A DNA stretch of 64,000 nt from Prochilodus magdalenae (GCA_024036415.1 JAMWET010000685.1:151553-215552), one strand, 5' to 3'; shown: positions 50,615-63,076, counted from the stretch's first letter. Translations and numbers: made by a program. Notes: generated from the sequence alone by a model not told the origin.

Positions 50615-51334
50615 TCGCATGTTATAATTATGTATATGTAGCTAGGAATAATTCAGAAACACAGTAGGACACCATATGCAATTACATATGTCTCTTTAAT
50701 TGTAAAGGCTTTTAAACATAATTACATATGTAATATGGTGAGTGTAGTTATATTTGAATGAATTGATGCTTTATTTTACTTTTACATGTATACAGTTCTG
50801 GTTATAAGAGCAGGTGTAAAATGATCTATAAAAAGTTGAACAAGGTAAAAGATTTAAAAGGTTGCTGGAGTCTGAATTAATGAAAACTATTGCATTTGTT
50901 CATTTAAACTATACTCCTTTGCATTGTTTCAAATCTTAAAGAAATAAAATTTATTGTAATTTAATTACTGGTCTGAGCAATGGAAGCCTGGAAGTCCGGA
51001 ATTGCAGTCAATCAATTCTGTGATAAGCTTACACTGAAAGCATATCACCTAAAGAAATCGGTTAACATGTTTTTATGCTTGACAAAAAGATGGCTCATTT
51101 GTTTCCAAATGACCACTTGGCACACAAGTTTTGGTTTTTTTTGAGACTACAAACACATTTGAATTTACAGTGTTAAATGTACTCAAAGCTATTACAAGAA
51201 GCAAGGACGTACCATACTTACGTACCATACTTACCATAGTAGAACTAGAAGTACTCTTGATTTTCTGCGCAGTCCTAATTTTATAGCAATGTTTTGACAG
51301 AAGCTAAATAAACATGAAAAAAATCTTCTTGCAG

Positions 51335-52158
51335 ATTCTGAGGTGAGGATTGTGCTGGTGGGTAAGACTGGATCAGGAAAGAGTGCAACAGGAAACACCA
51401 TCCTGGGCAGGACAGCTTTTAAAGCCCACTGCTCCTTTAAGTCTGTTACAAAGGAGAGTAAGAAACATGAACGCAATCTGGAAGACAGAAAAATCATTGT
51501 AATTGACACTCCAGGGATCTTTGATACATCCAAGAAAAACTCTGAGCTAAAAGTTGAAATGAAAAAGTGTCTTCAACTTTCTTCTCCTGGTCCACATGTA
51601 ATCCTATTAGTTATAAGACTGGGTAGATTCACTGAGGAGGAAAGCAAATCTGTGGAGTGGATCCAGGAGAACTTTGGAGAAGAAGCCCCAGACTACACCA
51701 TGGTGCTATTCACTCATGGTGATTCACTAGAAGACGAACCAATAGAAGACTGTCTGAGAGAAACACCAAAAGTAAAGAAGCTTGTTGATGAATGTAAAGG
51801 TGGATACCATGTTTTTCAGAACAACAGTAGTGATCAGGCTCAGGTCACAGAGCTTCTGAAGAAAATAGATACTGTCATTAGGAGGAACCCAAGCAAAGTA
51901 TATACCAATGATATGTTTGAAGAAGCTCAGAAAAAATTAAAAAGAAAGAAAATACTGAAAGCTGCTGGAATTAGTGGAGTAGTGGGTGGGGTAGGAGGAG
52001 GGGCAGCAGCAGCATATGCAGGAAAGACCGCTTTAGTGATAACTGGAGCAGCAACAGGTGGATTAATAATAGTTGGAGCTGGAGCAGCAGCAATAGCAGC
52101 AGTAACAGCATGTTACATGCAAGATCCCAAAAAAAATGATAATAAAAAGGAAGACTGA
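51335..52158 (+). CDS. Second GIMAP/IAN terminal exon, intact; start exon probably shared
   Basis: Acceptor CTTCTTGCAG at 51334 opens a frame entering as phase 1 ([10 protein letters not shown]). Joined to the start exon at 48129-48144 it would give 279 residues. P-loop GKTGSGKS at about 15-22, DTPGIFDTS from 63, box [21 protein letters not shown]4-like THGD, then [22 protein letters not shown], and a Gly/Ala-rich tail with two hydrophobic runs ending in KKED. No ATG exon with a phase-1 donor was seen between 50615 and 51334, so an alternative terminal exon is more likely than a separate promoter. Poly(A) signal at 52647. The pseudogene at 23581 is its close paralog. Confidence 0.88.
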
Positions 52159-52659
52159 AAACTGGACTATTGTTGTACATCCCTCATATTGGCCATGGCA
52201 GTGTCATTCCTGTGTTAAAAAAATGTATGTTTCTGTAATCAGAAACTACACAAATGATTAACAAAAATGGAATACATTGCGCAGAAACAGGTAGACTACA
52301 GTCTGTAATTGGGCACCTATACATTGGAAATATACAAAATGTTTTTGTTTAAGTGCTGACTGCAACAGATAATCCTGAAATTTTCCACATTATAGTCCAG
52401 ATTATATTAACAGTATTTGGCTTTGTTCTCTTTTTTTTGTTATTTCTGTAATGGACAACTTTGTTTTTGTCTGTCTTGTCTAATGTATTTTAAAATGTTA
52501 ATTTGATGATGCTATTTAATTATTGGTGAGCAATTAGATATCCATGAAAAGTGAATCATATTGTCGCTGTAAAAATGAAAAACATTTCTTGTACATTGTT
52601 TGACATGATGCTATGAAATGAATTAAAATAAAATAACTTAAATTCCAATAAAGAACATT

Positions 52660-52799
52660 TCTGTTACAAGTTAAGACATTATGGCAAGCTTTGGTGTGTA
52701 GTATGGAGAACATACATTGTTGTATGTATATTATATATAAAGGAAAAAACCCTCTATAATTAAAACAGACCTGTGAGGCCACCTTCATCTGACTCACCA
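52660..52799. other. Short spacer
   Basis: AT-rich spacer after the GIMAP poly(A) signal, before the duplicated segment. Nothing else seen. Confidence 0.4.
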
Positions 52800-53589
52800 T
52801 GTCAGCTCTCCACCTACTCATACAGGTGCTGCTCCACCCACCTTTCACAATTCTAATCTTTAGCAAAACATATTTTTTGAGCAAATAAACGACTCACAAA
52901 GGAGGGTTGCTGAAATGGAATAAAACTGTACGTGTGTTAATGTTATGATGTCATGTGATTACAGTATTAGAGTGAAAGGAGATTGGAGAAACTGTACAAC
53001 TGAAAGTAGGCTCTAGTGCCCTGTTGGAGGCTTCTATTAGAGTGCACAGTGAGTTTTTAAACACTGCAGGAGCACAGCTGTGTCTGATCTGCTCTTATAA
53101 GGCTTGCGTGTTCCCTAAAAAGGATTGTGGTCCTGTGTCTTCCTTGAGGTCACCACAGTATGTTCAGTAGCTTCTCATCATCTAGGGTTCACAACATGGG
53201 CACTATACAAGTCAGGTGAAGAACGTGTTTTACTATTAAGGTACTCTGGCTCCCTCTAGTGGTGAAGTCACAGATCAGGCTCTGTGTTATTAGAATGGCA
53301 GCTTTGGTTAGAAGCATCTTCATATGAATGGATGACTGGATCAGAAAAAGATCTTGGTCATAGGTTGTGTTGCAGTTACATGATTTATTATTAGCTCAAT
53401 AAATAACACATTTGAAATTAAAGTAGTTAAGGACACATGAGTATTATTTCTTCCTAAATATGAGTGCATGCTGTTTAATATTTGCAGCCACGTATAATTA
53501 CTTAGACTAGTTGCTAACGTCAGTGAGTGCAATGTTATATCATCAGTTAGATCATCGGCTGCCCACTGCCCTGCCTGGAGGACCTGTTG

Positions 53590-54232
53590 AGCTCTCGTTG
53601 CCTCAACAGGGCAGCCAGCATCTTGAAAAGACCCATTTCACCCAGGACATCACCTGTTCGACCTGCTGCCCTCTGGTAAACTCTTTAGGTCCATCACGTC
53701 CCGGACAAACAGACTCAGAAACAGTTACCCCAGAGCCATATGGGAACTGAACACTTCCAGTCATACACACTGAGAACACTGTGCTCAGTAGAACTGAACA
53801 TTACCTCAACAATTCAGTGGCACTGACTCCAATAGAGCACTGTATACTGTTCCAGTGTTCCATTCCACCCGTCATAGTTATCACTCACTGCATTTGTTCT
53901 GGATTGGCAATATATTCTTCTACGCAAAAAAAATAAAAAATAAAAATAAACTCTAAGCTATCTAAAGTATGTGCAATAACTAACTGTTACCTCACCTGTC
54001 CGTTGTGTTTAGAATACATTTTTTTAATAGTCATTTATTATATTTAAATATTTTGTATATATAATGCATGTATATATTTTTTTATTATTTTATTTTTATC
54101 CCTATGTCGCACTCTGTTCTGCACTTTATATATTTTAGTCCTATGTTTAATTATTTTGTGTGTAAAGTGCTGTTGGATTGCTGCTCAATTTCGTTGTACA
54201 CTGTGCAGTGACAAAGGCATTTTATCGTATCT
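53590..54232 (+). mobile_element. Rex1/CR1-type LINE fragment (in copy B)
   Basis: C-terminal reverse-transcriptase signature DPFHPGHHLFDLLPSG and RSITSRTNRLRNS, with a 3' UTR ending in AAGGCATTTTATCGTATC-type repeats near 54232. 5'-truncated; shared with copy A and therefore older than the duplication. Confidence 0.75.
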
Positions 54233-55404
54233 TATCTAAATGACATGACTGGACTTGTCAGACTGCTGTATTGTTTTTTGACGTCACCAAAAGCCGCTCA
54301 AATTAAAGACTGCAGCATTGTGGTCCTGAGGGGATTAGCATCCCTCCGTGTTGCTGCTAGCAAGCTCTTCTGGTGTTTTTGTGCTAAGTGGTTTCAGGTT
54401 TAGCTCGAAGATTCGCCATTACTGACAGAAAGGACTTAACTCCAGGACTTAAGTGCAGTGTTGACTCACAAATGAGCCTCGCAGGTTTGTTTATACGCTC
54501 CACTGAGTTTACAGTGCTTGTGTTTGTCTCCATACTTTGTTAGCATCACGTGACCAGGACTTCACATAGCAGGTATGATGTGAGTGGTGGATCATTCTCA
54601 GCACAGCAGTGACACTAATGTGGTGGCGGGGTGTTAGTGTTGTACTGGTGTGAGTGGATCAGACACAGCAGTGCTGCTGGAGAGTTTAAACACCTCGGTG
54701 CTGGACTGACTCATCCACCTGTATAGTCCAGTGTGGCGCGCTGCTGTATCTGATCTACATGTACCAGTGTAATTCACCCTAACACATTAACACATCAGTG
54801 TCCTGGTGGTCCTGTAATGCACCATTATAGTCAAACTCAGCACAGTGTAAATTCTGGTGGTACTGGATATTCCAAAATGTTTCTAAAAAAAGGAACAGTA
54901 ATAAATAAGTTTGACAAATTTTTCAACATGATCCAGTCATTTAAAAATGTTAATTATTTGAGAAGTGCCTGCAGGTAATCTAATTAGGAAAGTGAGGGGG
55001 AGGGGTGTTCCCAGACTTGAGGTAGGTTAAAGTTTAGGTCAGTAGGTTTGTTAGTGGTGAGCGTTTGTCAAGTGAACAGCTAGAAAAGTAGAAGGACCTC
55101 CACAGATGAAAATGCAGTATATATGTATATATATATTTTTTAATTATTATTATTTTTCAGCTTCCATCCAACACTGATATGTTGAACAGCAAGACTATCA
55201 TCTCTGTGATGGAGGCACCATTTACTTGTAGGAAGCCACAGCAGCCACAGGGATAAAACCCTCCGTACTACGATATTCGCCTCAACACTGGACATGATCA
55301 GTGACCTCGACCTGCTAGAGTGAAGCCTTTCTAGTGCTGGTGATGAGGGGAATGTAGCGGTCACAGCAGTCTCGGTCATTGATGCGATAAAAATATAGGC
55401 AACG

Positions 55405-55761
55405 ATGTGGTGCAGCTTGTGCCAAACCTCCCAGGCCGAGTTTGGTCCCAAGAACCGATTCCACCAATGCATGAAGTGCTGCATGATGCAGAAGGTAGGC
55501 AGTTATTCAAAGCTGCTGAGTGAAACTTTTCCTTGTGGAGGTGCAGATGGTAAATCCCGGACTGTAGCAAACTGGACCAACTCCCAAACAAAGAGAGAGA
55601 ACTCAGGTGCCAGGGCTGAAGTGGAGGTTCAGGTAGAGGTTTGCGAGGGCTTTATAGTTTGTCTTCACTCAAAACTGAACAAAATCAGAGTTGAACCAAT
55701 GACGTGTGTGTTCAACACCAAACATGTACTACTGAGAATCTCAAACAAAGGAGACGCCTAG
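55405..55761 (+). other. ORF with paired CxxC, unrecognised
   Basis: A 118-codon plus frame lies in the part of copy B missing from copy A. It begins with two CxxC pairs (WCSLCQT and HQCMKCC) about 17 residues apart, which could bind zinc. A donor-like GTAGGC follows after MMQK, so the real exon might end there. The rest is polar. No family recognised, no support from the sister copy. Chance or a gene fragment are both possible. Confidence 0.2.
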
Positions 55762-56290
55762 TTTGTGCACTCAGACCAAGCAGATAGAACTTAAGTATAA
55801 CTTTAACAAGCTTCTCATTTAAAAGGGCTTTGGCTTTTCTTTTGGCTTTTCTACCTTACTGTTCACCCCCAGAAACGTGTGACGGTGAGCAGTTGCTGGG
55901 GCTAGGTATTTATGTCTACCACACATTTGCGCATCGTCAGTGTTGATTACTGACGGATTGCATCAGGATTGCACCTTCCAGGACCCCTGCTGGTGGCTAG
56001 CGGCATGGACCGCCTTCTTACAGAGGCAGATGATATGGAAATGTTGACGGCTGTACAGGTTGTATAAAGTATCTTAATCCTGTTTGGCTTGTTCAGTGGT
56101 ATTCTAAATTAATCCCTAATCCACTGCATTTTGAGTTCATCTTAAAAGTTCAGTTGCATTCTGCTGATTTTATTTTCCTGATATTGAACTTCCAGTTTTA
56201 GTTTGACTTTTTTTCCTCCCGAAGTTAATAAAAGCCTGTCTGGTTTGTGGACTGAGTTTATTCGGGTGCTGGGAAGAGGTTTTCCCTTAT

Positions 56291-57614
56291 AACTGTAATA
56301 TTTGCATATCCTAGTTTTTAACAAAGCAGCTAAAACATCCTGTTTCCAGTTCAGCTGGACCTGAGCCTCTAATTAAATCAGATTGCTCAGTGAAGCTGCA
56401 GCTGCTACTCATGAAGGTAAGACACTTTGGGTTTTGATAGGTCTACCACAGCCCATTAAATAATTACATGTTCAGCTTTAATTTGATGGTTCTTTTCTTC
56501 CACCTTTATGCCCAGTAACACAACTACACTCATTTTCATACATGCCCCTTATTTACTGTTTACTAATTACACAAACTCAGACTGTAAGCTGAAGTAAATA
56601 GTAAGTAGAATCATTTTTACAATTGGTGCAGACAGAAATACAGATGGAAAATATGAGATGAAGCTCCCAGAGAACAAGTCTAAATGGTTGTATCTACATT
56701 TCAGTGTGCTGCCAATGTGGAGGTTTGGCTGGTAGGGCATTTAAACTCTCCTAAAGTGAGTTATGTTTGCTAAATGTATCACTGTTCTCCACTCCCAGGA
56801 GTTTATGCCTCGCTTGCGTTTGCAAGACAAAACACACCATATGACTGTAAATGAACAAAATAAAGAATAATGTTTAAATGTTGTGATTTAAAAGCCAGCA
56901 ACAAGGAAATGTTAGCTAGCTAACAAAGTGTGTACAGAATGTATCTTCTGATATTGGTGGGGTTGGTTGACATGATGAGGTTAGTTTGACTTGAATACAT
57001 AAAGTCACTTTACAGGGATATATGGTCCATTTCATCATGACTGTTATTGTGTCTATTGTAAACCCAGCTTTAATGTTTGTTACCAAAAATCATTTACCAT
57101 AGAACAAAGGTCTGGAGAACTTTGGTTAGCAAAACTCTCCAAAAATTGCATTTGCCATGTGATTGTTCCCTGGAACAAAACAAGTCATAGTAAGTTTGTA
57201 TAAAAAATAGTGTCAGAACTTTGGGTCAAACCAGAGCTTATTATTCATAATACTCTATTTTTTACTACATTCATGCATTTAAATTGAGTGTGTTATTAAT
57301 ACTCCATATAAGGGCATTATTAATATAATGTAATATACATACCAAACAAAAAATATTAGCTAAAAGAGATATTAAAATATACTAAATACACAACATATAC
57401 AAAATATACAGAGACAAGAGGGTTCTGTAGGGTTCTCACAAAAAACTGCAGAGTTTCCCCGAGCTCTCACTCGATCAACCATTCTACTGCGCACTGGCAC
57501 CGTTAACTAGCTAGCTAGTTAACATTAGTGCCCTGTTAACCCACTCACAAAGGTTTGAATATTTGCTTCTTGTTCATGCCGAATCTCTGTAATTTCATCA
57601 GTATACATTCTTGC
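56291..57614. other. No gene seen
   Basis: AT-rich DNA with no recognised repeat. A short palindromic stretch ACTAGCTAGCTAGTTAAC lies at 57506-57523. Confidence 0.45.
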
Positions 57615-58249
57615 TTACAGCAGGGTGCAGGTATCATCTTTCGCTTGTTTGCACATGTGTTTGGTATATATCGGGCTTTCATTCCTTTCCTTCAATTTAT
57701 CATTTATCATTTTCAGAAGTTCTGTAACTTGGGCCTCGTCACCACCTTCATTCTCAAAAACATGGTATCCAGCCACAGAGTCAACAAGCATTTTCAAATG
57801 TATACATCCTTGCAGATATTGTTCTATTCCTCCCTTCTTACATGTTTGTTTTAATATGTTTCCGTGAGTGAAGAGGACAATGATGTATTTTCGGACCTTC
57901 TCTCCAAAGTTCTTCACCAGCTAGTCCACAACCTTCTTCTCTTCATCTGTGAACTTCACATCCAGTCTGATCACCAGCAGGAACACATGAGGACCAGGAT
58001 TAGCAAGATTCAAGGCTTTTACCAGCTCAGCTTTGATTTCACTCTCAGGCCGTTGTGTGTCTACAAGGCCCGGAGTATCAATCACCGTGACCGTTTTATC
58101 TCCCAGAACACCGCAGGCGCTATCACTTTCCTTGGTTACAGACTGAGGAGAGGCCTCCACTCTCAGAGCATCTCTCCCGAGGATGGTGTTTCCTGTTGAA
58201 CTCTTTCCTGATCCGGTCTTACCCAGCAGCACAATCCTCACCTCCGAAT
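57615..58249 (-). pseudogene. GIMAP/IAN exon with one nonsense codon
   Basis: Phase-1 acceptor (TTTCTGCAG) at 58250, then [20 protein letters not shown]. Switch [10 protein letters not shown], box [25 protein letters not shown] at 57918-57920 interrupts the conserved box where family members have a tryptophan. The same frame then continues (KNFGEKVRKYIIVLFTHGN, G4-like THGN) through ENEGGDEAQVTELL to a short end, DDTCTLL. There is no hydrophobic tail. The cysteine four from the end resembles a prenylation CaaX/CaaL box. One TGG-to-TAG change or a base-call error would explain the stop. No start exon was located upstream on the minus strand. Confidence 0.82.
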
Positions 58250-58771
58250 CTGCAGAAACAATATTTAATAAAAACAGAAACACACAACAAGCCAGTTTAC
58301 TTAGCTTTTGCATTTAGATCTAATAATCAAAATTAAGTTAACCTAAAAGTTTTCTAGTTCTATTATTAAGATTTTGAAAAAAAAAATTATGTAATCCTAA
58401 TTCCAAATTACATTTAATACTTGGACTTTTCAGACCACAGGATGACTGACAGTATTGTGGCCATGAGAATCCAAACAACCTCATGGCAAGTGACAGAACA
58501 GTTTTGTGTGTGTGTGTACAGTATAAATGGGTTGTGGAAATTATTATTATTATTATACTTTTGAGACATTATTTTGTAAGAAAATAATAAAAGATGAGCC
58601 GGGAAAGTGTATATAATTTAATAATTATATACGCGATACGAATATATACCCAGAATTAGTTTGAATATAATACATTTTTTAATTGAAATGAATCAAAAAA
58701 TGAGAATCAATGTATTAACTTAGAGCTCTAAACTGGATAAGCCTAATAACAATCTGCCACTTTGTTATTCT
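58250..58771. other. Spacer between two GIMAP exons
   Basis: AT-rich spacer with a short GT run (58506-58518) and ATT repeats near 58540. No start exon for the downstream GIMAP was identified here. Confidence 0.4.
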
Positions 58772-59460
58772 TTAAAATATTAATAAAAATAACATTTTCA
58801 TACCCTCTTCCTTTTTCTCCATCTGCCCTGTCTCCCGTGTTACTCTCTTCTCTATGTTTTTGTTTCTCATTTCCTCAGTGTAGTATTGTCCTCCATTCTG
58901 TTGGACAACAGCTTCAATCTTCTTCAGCAGTTTGGTGATTTGAGCAGGATTAGCTTCTCTCTTGCTGTTTTATAACAGCATATCCTCCTCCAAACTGACC
59001 GACAAACTCTTGAATCGGGCCATCTTCAGAAAAGCTTGTACACTGTCTGTTTGTCATTTCTTCTTTTCCAGTGAAGAGCACCATGGTGAACCTCAGAGCT
59101 TCTTCTCCCATGTTCTCCTGAATCCACTTCACAGTGTTCCTCTCATCTTCTGTGAACCTCCTCAGTCTGATCACCAGCAGGAAGACGTGAGGACCAGGAG
59201 CAGACAGTGAGAGACACTTCTCTATTTCGGTCTTCAGCTGGTCTGTACTGAGAGTCGTGGTGTTGAGTCCTGGAGTGTCGATGACTGAGATGTTTCTGCT
59301 GTCCACTCTTCCTCTCTGGATTTCACACTTTGTAGTTTCAGTCCCTCTGAAAGCTTCTCGTCCCAGTATTGAGTTGGATGTTGCACTTTTTCCAACTCCA
59401 GAGTTACCCAGCGGCACCACCCTCAGCTCACCACCAGTTAGGATACAAGAAAGATAAGAA
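58772..59460 (-). pseudogene. GIMAP/IAN exon with a one-base frameshift
   Basis: Minus strand: GELRVVPLGNSGVGKSATSN (P-loop intact), [36 protein letters not shown], and MGEEALRFTMVLFTGKEE. The open frame ends early at about 58950. The frame one base away carries on with the expected PAQITKLLKKIEAVV and GGQYYTEEM and a Lys/Glu-rich end. A single extra A in an AAAA run near 58966 accounts for it. The acceptor is unclear: the expected CAG appears as CTG at about 59440. A GTATGA near 58795 could be a donor to a further exon. Either a young pseudogene or a gene with an assembly error. Confidence 0.78.
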
Positions 59461-60968
59461 AGTCTGTAATTATCCCACTTGGGGAAATTTGTATTTTTAC
59501 AGCAGAATATACAGTAAACAGATAGAAAGCAAGAGATCGACATATGAATTATTATTTTTTATGATAATTATGACAATACTGTTGACTCTGTATGGTACAG
59601 TATATATTATGTTCAAAATTGGTTTAAAGCTTATTGGTTTCATTAAAAAAAGTTATGAACATATGTTCTCTCAGTCATTCTCCTCTGTCCCCTAGGGCAG
59701 TAAACATTTTATTGTATGGTCACGTTAATGGAAGCCTATAATCATTCTGTGTTTGTCTGTTTTATTATCTCCACATATTTATGGATAGAAGGCCAAGACG
59801 TCACCAAAAAGAGTATAGCAATGGCTAAGGACATTTGCAGTATTTGGTCAGAGTGAGTATATACCAGCGGTGGACAGTAACTAGGTAAATGTAATTAGTT
59901 TCTGTACTTAAGTAGTTTTTCGCTGTTTCTTTACTTTTCTGAAGTATTTCCAGTTTGGACGGCTTTGTATTTTAACTCCACGACATTTCTAATAATGAGT
60001 CTAATATCTGACTGTTTACTCCACTGCATTATGCCTTTCGTCCTTTCAGCTCATGTGTGCGTATAAACATAACATGTCAAAATGACACAAACTTATTGAA
60101 GGCAGGAAAGCAGGATGAGGTTAGTGAACAGATCAAACATGGTGTTCCTGACTTTGTGGGTAAACAGACCGCTATATAGAAACATGTACACACGCCCTCG
60201 TGACTGGCGAGTGTGTTTTTCTGAATGTACAGTATATAAACTCTTTTCCTTTATAATAAATGTGTTTTGGCTGGTATGTGTTTATGAACAGGGACCTACA
60301 GATGCAGATAGTAAAGGAGAAACTTATTAGTGAGCCATTTTAAAGCAAGTTCTTATTAAACTAAAACTTGTAACTAAAAGTTATTAGTAAATCTTAAACC
60401 CAAACCAAAAAACATTTTTAATAGCTCTAGCTAATGGAACCTGTTCTCTTTCAGTGTTCTGTGCTGATGATGATTTGAATAGACGTCAGTGTCAGACTAA
60501 TGAATGAGCTTCTATTGTGGTAATATTATAACTTATAATGTGTTTTTAAGGGGGAAACTCACCTGTATTTATTGGTGACATTTTTGTCTCTCTGCTGCTT
60601 TTTGCAGTTTAAATCTGAAACTTTGTGATCCCACAGCTGTATCTAATTTATAACAAAGACAATGAAACACTAATAAGGCATGCATACTACTTTGCAATGT
60701 CTGCCAAATTGTTCATATATGCATGTATAACATTTTATAAAGCAATTCAATATGGTTACAACTTTAGAATGTGAAATTAACATAAATGTGACTACGTACT
60801 ATAACAAGGTTCTTATATATTTTCTTCATAGCATCTTCAACAGTGTTTCCAGCTCATTTGAAATGAAGATGTAATGTGTTTTTTATCCAGAAAAAAACTT
60901 TTGCTTTTCAAAGCCATATTGGTAAAGGTTGCTGCTGCCTCCTGTTACTTATATCAAGTGCTGTTAAG
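59461..60968. other. No gene seen; repeat fragment
   Basis: Bases 59868-60000 (GGTGGACAGTAACTAGG, then TTTAACTCCACGACATTT) belong to a widespread fish repeat seen as a fragment. Elsewhere AT-rich DNA with no supported frame. Confidence 0.45.
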
Positions 60969-61265
60969 GAACTGCAGCAAGCATCCGGATTCACCAAGCT
61001 GGACTTGTCCAGTACCTAAAACTGGTTTTGCATAAAACAGGGGAATGAAAGGAAGACTGCATTCATCACCCCCTCAGGGAATTACAAGTCCCACATTTCC
61101 TTAGACTTCCTTGTCATAAGTCTGCCTCCATCTAAGAGAAACATGACATCCCGGTCCTTGTGGATCACTTCTCCAGGGTGTACGTATGTGGTCTTACCCA
61201 TATTTCTATCTGCTAAGGAAATAGCCATCTATCTGTTACAACATGTGGTCAGGGTGCACAGAATT
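60969..61265 (+). mobile_element. Ty3/gypsy pol remnant: RT joined to integrase
   Basis: The plus strand reads a reverse-transcriptase stretch (QASGFTKLDLSS, a stop, then ERKTAFITPSGNYKSHIS). It passes directly into integrase-like text (LDFLVISLPPS, then, after a frame change, SAKEIAIYLLQHVVRVH). Everything between the RT fingers and the integrase core is deleted. Here RT and integrase are in the normal gypsy order, so this is not part of the Gmr1-like family at 7-11 kb. Confidence 0.7.
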
Positions 61266-61449
61266 TCAAACAATGGACTAAGCCTCCCAGACTTGACTTC
61301 TTAACACTACTAAGCCAACATGTTGTGTAATAGCATGTTAGAAAAATAGATGTAGATAGTTTAAATGTTATTAAATAGATTTTCAGACATCTTGGCATTC
61401 CAGAAGTGGACGATTCTGTAGAATTACCTAACTCAGAATTACTGTTTCC
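61266..61449. other. Spacer with LTR target site
   Basis: Short AT-rich interval ending in TTTCC (61445-61449), the left copy of the target-site duplication of the solo LTR. Confidence 0.5.
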
Positions 61450-62012
61450 TGTCACGCCTCCGCGTCTCCCCGGCTTCTCTGCTCTATAGGACTCCACTTC
61501 CCAGAGGACCACGCTCGATGAGGTCATGTCTATGCGCCCCCTTTCGGACTCTGTGATTGGCTCTAGATCGCCCGAGTTTTAACCTCACCTGTAGCTAATT
61601 ACTGTCTGTATTTAAGGCTGTGTTTCAGACAGGTTCCCTGCGAAGCACTTTGCAAACTTAGTTTAGGCAATCCTCGAGCGTTCCTTTCTCGTGTTGTCTC
61701 ATTCTGGTTTCCGACTCCCTTCGTTCCTCTACTACTCTTTTGCTTTATTCCTTTTGCTCGTGCTCTGACTCTCCGGTTTGAATCTGTGGCTTTCCTCACG
61801 TTTGGTTTTCCCCTTCGGGTCTTCCCCTGTGAAAACCTGTTTGCGCTCGCTGCTTGTTCTACCTGGTTCTGACCTCTGCATGACTCTGACTCCGATTTAG
61901 CTTCTCCCATTGTTTCGCTGTGTACTGTTGCTTGCTGAGTTTAGTGAATAAAGCGTTCCTGGCAGTTTTAAACTTCTGCCAAACGTCAGTTTTCGAAGTC
62001 TTTTGTCTAACA
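61450..62012 (+). mobile_element. Solo LTR with 5-bp target-site duplication
   Basis: A 563-base unit begins TGTCACG and ends TAACA, flanked on both sides by TTTCC (61445-61449 and 62013-62017). Inside, in LTR order, are a TATA-like TATTTAAG at 61609 and AATAAA at 61947. No internal retrotransposon sequence adjoins it within the duplication, so it is a solo LTR left by recombination. It is more GC-rich than its surroundings. The parental family is not identified. Confidence 0.85.
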
Positions 62013-62017
62013 TTTCC

Positions 62018-63076
62018 ATTCTAGTTCATACAAACACTTTTTATTGTAAAATTTATTTAAAATGTTATATTTTTCACTGTAATAATGTAATGGAAAACCT
62101 GACTCATTATTCTCTGGGCTTTGTAATATGAGATATGCATGTCAAATAATAACTAATTAGAACAATACAAGTGCATAATTATACGGATTTACAAGCTAGA
62201 TATTTATATATGCACCAGGAAATTCATAGTCCAAGAGTTTTGTTTCATGTTCACAAGTACTGTAAAATATCAGTTAGCATAATGAAGTTCTTCAGCAACC
62301 ACATTCCCATTAACTTTCACAATCCATTTAAATTTCAGCAGTTTATGGCATTTTCCAGAGAAAAGAATAAAAACAAAAATAAATAAATAAATAAATAAAA
62401 GAATGTTTTTAGCCATTTTTCAATGCCCCTTCTCCGCGCCACACTTCACACTGGCAGAGAAACATAGGTATTTGTGTGTTCAGTGTGGAATACATGTGTT
62501 GTTTCAGTGATGCCTTTCTTCTTTTACCTCTGGGAAATTCCAGGAACGCCTCAAACAATCCTGTTATCTGTGATCTATATTTAGTTTTCAGTTCAAAGCT
62601 TCATTTACACCACATGAATCAGCAATGCAGGATCAACTTCTTTTCCTGTCTCCGTGCCTGGCTGCTTTATTGATTATACCATACACAGTGCTGCATGACT
62701 GTTTGAGAACCCTTTAGCACAAACAATTAGTAGGGTTTACTTATTATTTTACAAAGTGATCCATGATTTAATGCCTTTTCTGGCAGGAATATGTAAACCT
62801 GAGCTTTCAGGAACTGTGGGCCCGTGTGTTGGTTCTTTGTTTTGCCTTAGAAACAAGCAATGAACTTTCAACCAATGACTCAAGAAAGGTTCCATAAAAG
62901 TCCAGAACTGCTTCTGCTATGTTTTTGTTGCTGGATGATCTTGCTTGAAAACAACATCTTAGCTCTGTCCTCAGCATTTTCTACTCTGACTATCATTTCT
63001 ATCTTTTGTAGAACTTTGTAGTGTTTTTTTGGTTGTCTTTCTTGGGGACTCACCTTCTGTGTTGAGGTTCAGTATC
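62018..63076. other. No gene body seen; possible promoter at the right end
   Basis: AT-rich to about 62800. CATAAAAG at 62893-62900 is a TATA-like sequence about 180 bases before the ATG at 63077, leaving a plausible 5' UTR. Confidence 0.35.

Larger units (their letters stand above)
52800..56290 (+). repeat. Copy B of the 3.4-kb dispersed direct duplication
   Basis: Matches 29620-32990 in the same order and orientation. It keeps a more complete LINE tail (to about 54232), lacks the triple 14-base repeat of copy A, and holds about 55250-55800 that copy A lacks. The copies are diverged by roughly 5-10% with many indels (by eye), so the event is not recent. No complete gene was identified in either. 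Confidence 0.85.
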
